This document shows positions 1 to 5,677 of a DNA stretch of 8,056 bases, piece after piece. Source of the stretch: Planctomycetaceae bacterium UBA6894 (GTDB taxonomy: Bacteria; Planctomycetota; Planctomycetia; Gemmatales; Gemmataceae). A program made the translations under genes and the position numbers. The notes beneath the pieces are model-generated. The model searched no databases and had not been told where the DNA came from. It saw only the letters and a program-made list of their open reading frames with translations. Numbering within the stretch: the stretch's first letter is position 1; each line of letters starts with the position of its first letter. Location of the stretch: positions 1,208 to 9,263 of the forward strand of contig DKBS01000213.1 of the NCBI GenBank assembly GCA_002451275.1, in the 5' to 3' direction.

Positions 1-950
1 TCCTCGGTTTCGCCCGGGTAGCCCACGATCAGGTCGGTGGTGATGGCCGGGTGATCGAGCAGTTCCCTGGCCATTGCCACCTGCTCCTGGAACCGGCCGG
101 CGGAATAGCGGCGGCGCATGGAGGTCAGCACCCGGTCCGACCCGCTCTGCAGGCAGAGGTGCAGGTGGGGCACCACCCGCCGGTTGGCGGCCAGGACTTT
201 CAGCAGGCTTTCGCGGGCCTCGGCGGCATCCAGGCTGCTAAGGCGGATGCGGAATTCGCCAGGCAACGCCTCCAGACGGTCCAGCAGGTGCCAGAGGCGG
301 CTCCACTGTTCGCGGGGTTTTCCTTTGCTGAGGTCGAGCCCATAGTGCCCCAAATGGATGCCACCGAGGACAATCTCGCGGTAGCCGGTCGCCACCAGCC
401 CGGCCACCTCGCTGACAATGTCGTCCATGGGGCGGCTGGAGAACCTGGGCCGGACCGTGGGGATGATGCAGTAGGCGCAGTCGAGCAGGCAGCCGTCCTG
501 CACCTTCACAAAGGCGCGTTGGTGGCCAGCGAAGCCCCGGATGCCTGGTAGGGAATCGGTTACTCCCCAGGGCTGCAGGTCTTGCGCCAGGCGATCTTTG
601 TCGGTGACCACATGACGCACCCCGGGCAGTTTGCCGATTTCCTCGGGTGCCCGGGTGGCGTAGCAGCCCATGACGACAATCTCGCCACCCGGTTGCTGCC
701 GGTTCAGCCGCCGGATCATTTGCCGTGCCTTCACATCGGCTTCGTGGGTCACGGTGCAGGTGTTCACCAGGCAGAGGTCAGCGGGCTCATCGGGGGCGGC
801 GGCCACCCAACCGGCGCTTTCAAGCAGTTCCTGGGCGTACTGGGTTTCGTACTGGTTCACCTTGCAGCCGAGGGTGGCCGTGCGGAACCGTCGGGCTCCC
901 GGTTGCCGGGTGGAAGGCGAGAGACGATGGCTGGGAGAAGGGTGTGGCAT
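1..950 (-). CDS. mtaB: tRNA (N6-threonylcarbamoyladenosine(37)) methylthiotransferase, MtaB-type radical SAM enzyme, 3'-truncated by window edge
   Basis: This enzyme adds a methylthio group to t6A37 of ANN-decoding tRNAs (ms2t6A) in the cytoplasm. Reading the minus strand from ATG at 950 gives 316 open codons running off position 1. The N-terminal MTTase domain has the family's opening motif TLGCKVNQYET with Cys29, then NTCTV (Cys65) and VMGCYAT (Cys96), which would hold the auxiliary [4Fe-4S] cluster. The radical-SAM motif CxxxCxxC follows in VQDGCLLDCAYCIIP (Cys154, Cys158, Cys161), then LGGIHLGHYG, LHLCLQSGSD and TDLIVGYPGETE. The GCKVN and GIHLGHYG forms favour MtaB over MiaB or RimO. The missing part should be the end of the radical-SAM barrel and the TRAM domain (family length is about 430-450 residues). 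The start is fixed by an in-frame TAG nine bases upstream and by the absence of another start before GCKVN. No clear Shine-Dalgarno precedes it. The gene is transcribed divergently from leuC. Confidence 0.92.
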   Translation of the reverse strand, partial: MPHPSPSHRLSPSTRQPGARRFRTATLGCKVNQYETQYAQELLESAGWVAAAPDEPADLCLVNTCTVTHEADVKARQMIRRLNRQQPGGEIVVMGCYATRAPEEIGKLPGVRHVVTDKDRLAQDLQPWGVTDSLPGIRGFAGHQRAFVKVQDGCLLDCAYCIIPTVRPRFSSRPMDDIVSEVAGLVATGYREIVLGGIHLGHYGLDLSKGKPREQWSRLWHLLDRLEALPGEFRIRLSSLDAAEARESLLKVLAANRRVVPHLHLCLQSGSDRVLTSMRRRYSAGRFQEQVAMARELLDHPAITTDLIVGYPGETE

Positions 951-1099
951 AAATTGCTAGCTAAAGATTGGTGCAGTTTGGGGCCTTGCTTTTCCGTTCA
1001 AAATCGCCACATGGACAGTTTTTAACCGGGGCCGCCATCGCCTGACACCACACTGGATGATAGCATGAAGAGTCCTGCCAGCTCGCTGGTTTTGCGGAC

Positions 1100-1114
1100 C
1101 CAAGGCGGCCTTGG
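1100..1114. repeat. Short inverted repeat in the leuC leader
   Basis: CCAAGG (1100-1105) and CCTTGG (1109-1114) form a perfect 6-bp inverted repeat with a three-base centre, 35 bases ahead of the leuC start codon. It could be an operator or a small RNA hairpin. A 6-bp palindrome in GC-rich DNA may also be chance. No T-run follows, so it is not a terminator. Confidence 0.35.
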
Positions 1115-1138
1115 CAAACCGGCCACAGACGCGAATTC

Positions 1139-1146
1139 GGGAAGGG
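1139..1146 (+). promoter_or_regulatory. Ribosome binding site that sets the leuC start
   Basis: The purine run GGGAAGGG lies three bases before ATG 1150. It supports this start over the in-frame TTG at 1111, which would add 13 residues unlike the family. The spacing is short but workable. Confidence 0.6.
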
Positions 1147-1149
1147 ATC

Positions 1150-2457
1150 ATGGCGGCTCAGACGCTGACTGAAAAGATTTTGGCCCGGCACGCCGGAAAA
1201 TCGTCGGTCGAACCCGGCGAAAACATCTGGGTGGATGTGGATATCCTGATGACGCACGATGTGTGCGGTCCGGGCACCATCGGTGTGTTCCACCAGAATT
1301 TCGGTCGCGACGCCAAGGTGTGGGCCAAGGACAAAGTGGTCATCATCCCAGACCACTACATTTTCACCGCCGACAAAATGGCCAACCGCAATGTGGATGT
1401 GCTGCGCACCTTTGTGAAGGAGCAGGGGCTTCCCCACTTCTACGATGTGGGCAGCGAGCGCTACAAGGGTGTCTGCCATATCGCCCTCCCCGAGGAGGGG
1501 CACACCCGCCCCGGCGAGATTTTGCTGGGCACCGACAGCCACACCTGCACTGCGGGAGCCTTCGGCGAGTTCGCCACGGGTATCGGCAACACGGATGCTG
1601 GCTTCGTGATGGGCACGGGCAAGACCTGGCTGAAGGTGCCCCCCACGCTGCGGTTTGTTTTCAATGGGGACCTGCCGCCGTACCTGATGGCGAAGGACCT
1701 GATTTTGGCGGTCATCGGCGACATCGGTTGCGACGGCGCCACCTACCAGGCCATGGAGTTCGATGGTGACGGCGTCTACGCCCTCAACATTGAAGAGCGC
1801 ATGACGCTGTGCAACATGGCCATCGAGGCCGGCGGCAAGAACGGCATCATCGCCGCTGACCAGAAGACCATCGACTTCGTGAAATCGCGCGACAAGGCGG
1901 GCAAGCCCTTCGTGGTGGAGAAGTCGGACGCGGGCGCCCGTTTCGCCCGTGAATTTGTCTACGATGTGAAGACCCTCCGCCCGGTGGTGGCCAAGCCCCA
2001 CAGTCCGGACAACCGCGCCTATGTGGACGAGTGCAAGGGCACCAAGCTCGACCGGGCCTACATCGGTTCGTGCACCGGCGGCAAGATGACCGACTTCCGC
2101 GCCGCAGCCAAAATCCTGGCTGGAAAAGAAGTGAAGATCGACACCTTTGTCGTGCCTGCCACCACCGAGGTCGCCCGCAACCTGAAGACCGAGAAGCTGG
2201 GCGGCAAAACCTTGGAAGAGATCTTCCTGAACGCCGGCGCCAAGATTGGCGAGGCCTCCTGCGCGGCCTGCCTGGGCGGCCCCTCAGATACCTTCGGCCG
2301 TCTCAACCAGGCGATCCGGTGCATCAGCACCACCAACCGAAATTTCCCCGGGCGCATGGGACACAAGCAGGCGGAGGTCTTCCTAGCCAGCCCGCTCACC
2401 GTCGCAGCCAGTGCCCTGACCGGACAGATCACCGATCCGCGGGAGTATGTGTCGTGA
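1150..2457 (+). CDS. leuC: 3-isopropylmalate dehydratase (isomerase), large subunit, plant-like type
   Basis: With LeuD this catalyses the 2-isopropylmalate to 3-isopropylmalate step of leucine synthesis in the cytoplasm, using a [4Fe-4S] cluster. The product is 435 residues. Aconitase-superfamily motifs run along its length: VDILMTHDVCGPGT and VVIIPDHYIFTAD near the N-terminus, then LLGTDSHTCTAGAFG and VVEAGGKNG-like IEAGGKNGII, then IGSCTGGK with Cys308 and SCAACLGGPSDTFGRLN with Cys371 and Cys374 as cluster ligands, and TTNRNFPGRMGHK near the end. From memory, the wording of these motifs, including SCTGGK and the CxxCLGGP segment, follows the Arabidopsis plastid large subunit much more closely than E. 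coli LeuC. The start is ATG 1150. The stop overlaps the leuD start, so the two are almost surely co-translated. Homoaconitase or another hydro-lyase is possible by family, but the leuD partner and close plant match favour leucine synthesis. Confidence 0.93.
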   Translation: MAAQTLTEKILARHAGKSSVEPGENIWVDVDILMTHDVCGPGTIGVFHQNFGRDAKVWAKDKVVIIPDHYIFTADKMANRNVDVLRTFVKEQGLPHFYDVGSERYKGVCHIALPEEGHTRPGEILLGTDSHTCTAGAFGEFATGIGNTDAGFVMGTGKTWLKVPPTLRFVFNGDLPPYLMAKDLILAVIGDIGCDGATYQAMEFDGDGVYALNIEERMTLCNMAIEAGGKNGIIAADQKTIDFVKSRDKAGKPFVVEKSDAGARFAREFVYDVKTLRPVVAKPHSPDNRAYVDECKGTKLDRAYIGSCTGGKMTDFRAAAKILAGKEVKIDTFVVPATTEVARNLKTEKLGGKTLEEIFLNAGAKIGEASCAACLGGPSDTFGRLNQAIRCISTTNRNFPGRMGHKQAEVFLASPLTVAASALTGQITDPREYVS

Positions 2458-3026
2458 AGCTTGAGAAAATCATCCAAGGCAAGGCGTATGTCCTGGGCGA
2501 CAACATCGACACCGACCAGATCATTCCCGCCGAATACCTCACCCTGAACCCGGCGATTCCCGAGGAATACCGCCAGTTCGGTCGCCACGCCCTGGCCGGT
2601 GTGCCCGCGGCGCAGGGGGGCCTGCCCAAGGGGCATGTGCCGTTCCACAAGGGCCCCACCGATCTGGTAAGCGACTTCCAGATCATCGTGGCCGGGCGCA
2701 ACTTCGGGTGCGGTTCCAGCCGCGAGCACGCGCCCATCGCCCTGGACGCCGCCGGCATCAAGGCGGTGGTGGCCGAGTTCTATGCCCGCATCTTCTATCG
2801 CAATTCTGTCAACGGCGGGTACATCGTGCCGGCCGAGACTGCCGAGCGGCTTTGCGAGAAGGTCTGCACCGGTGACGAACTGCGCCTCAACCTCGATGCC
2901 TGCACGATGGAAAACCTGACAACGGGCGAGAAATACAGCCTGCGCCCGCTGGGTGAGGTGGTGCCCATTCTCGAGGCGGGCGGGGTGTTCCCATACGCCC
3001 GGTCCAAAGGCATGTTGCCCGCCTGA
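2454..3026 (+). CDS. leuD: 3-isopropylmalate dehydratase (isomerase), small subunit, plant-like type
   Basis: This is the swivelling small subunit that completes the LeuC active site; substrate recognition depends on its loops. The product is 190 residues from a GTG start at 2454 that overlaps the leuC stop as GTGA; GGGAG at 2441-2445 is the likely ribosome site. The protein opens with VLGDNIDTDQIIPAEYLTL (residues 13-31), where the family has its DTD-x-IIP and YLxx recognition loop. GRNFGCGSSREHAP (residues 81-94) is the hallmark of the small-subunit family. ARIFYRNSVNGG and a C-terminal GGVFPYARSKGMLP complete it. As with leuC, the wording follows the plant plastid small subunit as I remember it (DTDQIIPAEFLTL, NFGCGSSREHAP, GGIFAYAR-GMIP). 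The protein is complete, with no frameshift. Confidence 0.93.
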   Translation: MKLEKIIQGKAYVLGDNIDTDQIIPAEYLTLNPAIPEEYRQFGRHALAGVPAAQGGLPKGHVPFHKGPTDLVSDFQIIVAGRNFGCGSSREHAPIALDAAGIKAVVAEFYARIFYRNSVNGGYIVPAETAERLCEKVCTGDELRLNLDACTMENLTTGEKYSLRPLGEVVPILEAGGVFPYARSKGMLPA

Positions 3027-3038
3027 CGGGTGGCGAAA

Positions 3039-3064
3039 CCGTCCGGGGGCTAACCACCGGACGG
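3039..3064 (+). other. Hairpin in the leuD-rhomboid gap (weak or no terminator)
   Basis: CCGTCCGG (3039-3046) and CCGGACGG (3057-3064) form a perfect 8-bp stem around a 10-base loop, 12 bases after the leuD stop. No T-run follows, so it is not a classical intrinsic terminator. It could stabilise the leuCD message end, be a processing site, or slow transcription before the rhomboid genes. Confidence 0.5.
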
Positions 3065-3076
3065 CACACTGGTCCC

Positions 3077-3085
3077 GGGGGGTGA
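3077..3085 (+). promoter_or_regulatory. Ribosome binding site that supports the GTG start of the first rhomboid
   Basis: GGGGGGTGA differs at one position from the anti-Shine-Dalgarno complement GGAGGTGA and sits four bases before GTG 3090. It is the best evidence that translation starts here rather than at the internal ATG 3219. Confidence 0.6.
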
Positions 3086-3089
3086 CTAG

Positions 3090-4697
3090 GTGCGAATCGA
3101 CTACAACGGCGGATTGGGGGAGCCATCCCCCTCCGGTCCCGTGCCACCTTCCGCCCCCTCTTCCGAAAACCGGCGCTCCCGCACCTTTGCCGAGGTGCTT
3201 CTGGATCGCGTGCAGGGCATGTACCCGGGGAATTTCCACCCCAGGTCATTCGCCATGCTTTCCGGCAATGACATCGACCTGGTCATGAAGACACTCGATT
3301 TGTTGCACAAGGAGGGGCTGGTCCACCGGGTTCAGGATCCCTCCCTGCCGGATGAACTGGTGGTGGGTCTGACCGAAAAGGGCCGGGACCTGTATGCCGA
3401 CCCGGTCGCCCTGAACCGCTGGCGGGAGGCGCGTGCGGTCACCCGCGACACCACCCGCCGCATGCTGGGTCTGGATCCCCAACCCGGAACCGTCTGGTCC
3501 ACACATTTCCTGTGGGTCTTGATTCTTGCGAACTTCGCCTGGGGTGCTCTGCTTGCATGGCAGTCGGGCATCCTGGGGGAATATTTGCAATCCCCTGGCC
3601 TGGAAACCCTCAACCAGGTGCACCAGCGCATAGGCGCCGCAGATGCGGTGAGCCTGGCGCGCGGGGAGTGGTGGCGCCTTTTGACCTGCGTTTTTGTCCA
3701 TTTCGGCATGCTGCACCTGGTGTGCAATTCGCTGGGCCTGCTGGGTGTGGGGGCCCTGGTGTCCCGCATGATGGGGCCCGCGGTCGTTCTGCTGGTGTTC
3801 GTGATCGCGGGGATCTGGGGCACAGGCTTCGGTGTGACCTTTCAGGCGGAATCCACGCGCGATGGCATCGCCGGGGCCAGCGGTTCCATCTGCGGGCTAA
3901 TGGCGGCCTTCCTGCTGTGGTTTCTCACGCACCGCCACCAGCTTGAGCCGAAGGTGGCCAAGCGATTCGGCACACTGCTGATGATGGACCTGATCCTCAT
4001 CACAGGCATTTCCCTGATGCCAGGGGTGAGCGGACTTGGCCATCTGGGCGGGGCGGTGGGTGGCGCACTGGTGGCCACCGGGCTATTGTTTCTGGCGGAT
4101 GACGGGGCCAAGGCCTCCTGGCGTCCCTTGGCGGGTTCGCTGTGCCTCATGGTCGCCGGGGCGGGGGGAGCAGCCCTGGTTTCCACGGCCACCCGGGCGG
4201 CTATACCGCAGGCCGAAACCACGCTGCAGAAGGCTGACGCCCAATTGCTGAACAAAAGCCTGTATCCCGAACTGGCCGTGGCCCGGGTGGAATACCGGCA
4301 GTTTGTGCTGAACTTTGCCGAACCGCTGCAACTGCGCGACAAGTTCCGCCGCAACCGCGAGATGGCTACCCAGGCGGTGGACCAGCTCGAGGCATTCATC
4401 CCCCGGCAGAAAAAGGTGCTGGAAGACTGGAAGGGCGTTCGGCTACAAAGCCAGGGCATGACCCTGCTGGCGGAACGGGCGGTGGAACTGCTGGATGCCC
4501 GGGACAAATACTGCACCCTGTTGGAAGAAACCTTGCGGATGGGTCGAGAGTGGCCCATGGAGCGGGACAGCGAGGTGACCGCCGCGCGCAAGGCTTGCCG
4601 CCTAGCCCAGGTCGCTTATCAGAAACAGGGCAAGGTCCTAGGGTTGGCTTCGGAAGACCTTTCCGAGATGGATGCCCCGGTCGAGGAAATCAACTGA
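3090..4697 (+). CDS. Rhomboid-family intramembrane serine protease with N-terminal winged-helix-like segment and helical C-terminal tail
   Basis: Rhomboids cut transmembrane helices within the membrane. This 535-residue protein has three parts. Residues 1-32 are Pro/Ser-rich. Residues about 33-105 resemble a small winged-helix domain: a recognition-helix-like stretch (DIDLVMKTLDLLHKEGLVHR) is followed by a hairpin and LTEKGRDLY, as in PadR/MarR-type proteins. The membrane core follows: helix 1 at about 138-160, the GEWWRLLT loop, HLVCN with His209 and Asn213, catalytic Ser264 in GASG, catalytic His318 in GHLGGAVGG, and a last helix at about 346-365. All key rhomboid residues are present, so activity is plausible. 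The final 165 residues are charged and helical, possibly coiled coil, and match nothing I recognise. The GTG start is supported by GGGGGGTGA just upstream. It lies 63 bp after leuD and 39 bp before a second rhomboid. The substrate is unknown. The rhomboid call is firm; the winged-helix call is an inference. Confidence 0.88.
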   Translation: MRIDYNGGLGEPSPSGPVPPSAPSSENRRSRTFAEVLLDRVQGMYPGNFHPRSFAMLSGNDIDLVMKTLDLLHKEGLVHRVQDPSLPDELVVGLTEKGRDLYADPVALNRWREARAVTRDTTRRMLGLDPQPGTVWSTHFLWVLILANFAWGALLAWQSGILGEYLQSPGLETLNQVHQRIGAADAVSLARGEWWRLLTCVFVHFGMLHLVCNSLGLLGVGALVSRMMGPAVVLLVFVIAGIWGTGFGVTFQAESTRDGIAGASGSICGLMAAFLLWFLTHRHQLEPKVAKRFGTLLMMDLILITGISLMPGVSGLGHLGGAVGGALVATGLLFLADDGAKASWRPLAGSLCLMVAGAGGAALVSTATRAAIPQAETTLQKADAQLLNKSLYPELAVARVEYRQFVLNFAEPLQLRDKFRRNREMATQAVDQLEAFIPRQKKVLEDWKGVRLQSQGMTLLAERAVELLDARDKYCTLLEETLRMGREWPMERDSEVTAARKACRLAQVAYQKQGKVLGLASEDLSEMDAPVEEIN

Positions 4698-4736
4698 AAG
4701 CCCCGATACCCCGGGCCCTTGCAGGCGGGACCTTCC

Positions 4737-5519
4737 ATGTTTATTCCCATTTCCGATGACAATTCCTCCCGGCGCAGCGTGCCGGTGCTCAATTTCATTT
4801 TTATTGCGGTGAATGTGCTGGTGTTCTTCGGCCTGCAACAGGGCCGGGATTTGGGCAACGCTTTCACCCAAAGCTATTCGCTGGTGCCGCGCGAGATTGT
4901 CACCGGCAAGGATGTGATCACCGAGCCCCAAACCGAGGTGGTTCGCCACATGGGCAGGGAGGTGGAGGTGACGGTGCCGGGGCTTGGGCCGACACGGCCG
5001 TCGGTCTACATCACCTTGCTCACCAGCATGTTCATGCACGGCAGCATCATGCACCTGGTTGGCAACATGATGTTCCTTTGGATTTTTGGCGACAATCTGG
5101 AAGACGCCCTTGGAACCTCTATGTACCTGCTTTTCTACCTGGCCAGCGGAGTTGGGGCGGGTTTGATCCATGTCGCCTCCACCTATTTTTTTGGAGGAAA
5201 CCCACTGGTTCCCTGCCTGGGGGCCTCCGGGGCAATCTCTGGAGTTCTAGCTGGATATCTGATGCTATTTCCGCATAACACTGTGCATGTGCTGTTTTTA
5301 CGCAGCATCATCGGGGTACCGGCTTTTCTGGTGGTGGGTGGATGGTTCCTTTTCCAGTTGGCAAGCGCCTACCTGTCGATGTCGAGTTCCGAAGGGGGCG
5401 GAGTGGCGTATGGAGCGCACATTGGCGGTTTTTTGATTGGGATGCCCCTCATCTTTTTACTGGGAGGCCGTCGCCAACCGGTGGTCAACCGGGGCCCCTG
5501 GGGGGATCGTTTCAGCTAG
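4737..5519 (+). CDS. Rhomboid-family intramembrane serine protease, compact bacterial form
   Basis: This 260-residue membrane protein is a standard-sized rhomboid. It begins MFIPISDDNSSRRSVPVLNF, the typical bacterial opening just before the first membrane helix. The loop after helix 1 is long (about residues 35-92) and carries charged residues. SMFMHGSIMHLVGNMMFLW contains His106 and Asn110 of the HxxxN motif, LGASGAISG contains the nucleophile Ser164, and AHIGGFLIG contains the catalytic His228. The catalytic pair is therefore intact. ATG 4737 is preferred to the in-frame TTG at 4719 because it gives the family N-terminus and has GGCGGGA six bases upstream. It is probably transcribed with the preceding rhomboid, but the two are only distantly alike, so this is not a recent duplication. 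The substrate cannot be told from sequence. Confidence 0.93.
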   Translation: MFIPISDDNSSRRSVPVLNFIFIAVNVLVFFGLQQGRDLGNAFTQSYSLVPREIVTGKDVITEPQTEVVRHMGREVEVTVPGLGPTRPSVYITLLTSMFMHGSIMHLVGNMMFLWIFGDNLEDALGTSMYLLFYLASGVGAGLIHVASTYFFGGNPLVPCLGASGAISGVLAGYLMLFPHNTVHVLFLRSIIGVPAFLVVGGWFLFQLASAYLSMSSSEGGGVAYGAHIGGFLIGMPLIFLLGGRRQPVVNRGPWGDRFS

Positions 5520-5556
5520 AAGTGATTGCCCTGTAAAGGTTTAGGGGATTTGTTCG

Positions 5557-5605
5557 GCCCTGCTTCCGGGGCATTCAGATCTTTTTCAGATTTTAGACTT
5601 TTTTT
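5557..5605 (+). terminator. Possible weak terminator after the rhomboid genes
   Basis: GCCCTG and CGGGGC (5557-5572) can form a 6-bp stem, one pair being a T-G wobble, closed by a CTTC tetraloop. The first T-run (5582-5586) begins about ten bases after the stem, farther than in a classical terminator, and a longer run follows near 5600. It lies at the right place to end the leuCD-rhomboid block, but the geometry is poor. Confidence 0.35.
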
Positions 5606-5636
5606 CTCAAGTTCACCCGGCTATACCGCCGAGCCC

Positions 5637-5654
5637 TTGCCAATGGATTGGCAA
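5637..5654. repeat. Palindrome TTGCCAA-N4-TTGGCAA ahead of the lipoprotein gene
   Basis: TTGCCAA (5637-5643) and TTGGCAA (5648-5654) are perfect inverted copies around four bases, 23 bases before the ATG at 5678. The layout fits an operator for a dimeric regulator or a hairpin in the message leader close to the ribosome site. Nothing in the window identifies a cognate regulator. Confidence 0.5.
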
Positions 5655-5677
5655 AATGTGCAGGCCGGGATGCCGAG

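Larger units (their letters stand above)
951..1149. other. Divergent intergenic region between mtaB and leuC
   Basis: This 199-bp gap must contain the promoters for both mtaB (leftward) and leuC (rightward). I could not pick out a convincing -35/-10 pair on either strand. It holds a 6-bp palindrome (CCAAGG, three bases, CCTTGG) at 1100-1114, described separately. A short plus-strand frame opens at ATG 1065, but it has no leucine-codon run and no good ribosome site, so I do not read it as a leu leader peptide. Confidence 0.6.
5520..5677. other. T-rich intergenic region between the second rhomboid gene and the lipoprotein gene
   Basis: This 158-bp gap is much richer in T than its flanks at 5574-5610. 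It holds a weak hairpin plus T-runs (possible terminator), two copies of TTCAGAT spaced by 11 bases (5574 and 5585), and a 7-bp palindrome at 5637-5654. A promoter for the lipoprotein gene is expected here, but no pair of boxes was clear enough to call. Confidence 0.55.

Noticed and set aside
51..551. Plus-strand frame of 166 codons near the left edge
   Set aside because: It is the complement of the mtaB coding sequence, whose cysteine motifs are unambiguous.
1111..1149. Upstream TTG start for leuC
   Set aside because: The added 13 residues are unlike the family, and a ribosome site lies just ahead of ATG 1150.
1065..1172. Possible leu leader peptide for attenuation
   Set aside because: The frame has scattered Leu codons only, no Leu run, no strong ribosome site, and no terminator/antiterminator pair before leuC.
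961..2001. Long minus-strand open frame across the leuC region
   Set aside because: It is the antisense shadow of leuC in high-GC DNA; the plus strand carries every motif of the isomerase family and the minus frame shows none.
2058..3239. Minus-strand frame of 393 codons over leuC-leuD-rhomboid
   Set aside because: It crosses three well-supported plus-strand genes and has no recognisable domain.
5649..5661. Second sigma-54 like element (TTGGCA then TGCA) before the lipoprotein gene
   Set aside because: GG to GC spacing is 10 bases rather than the required 12.
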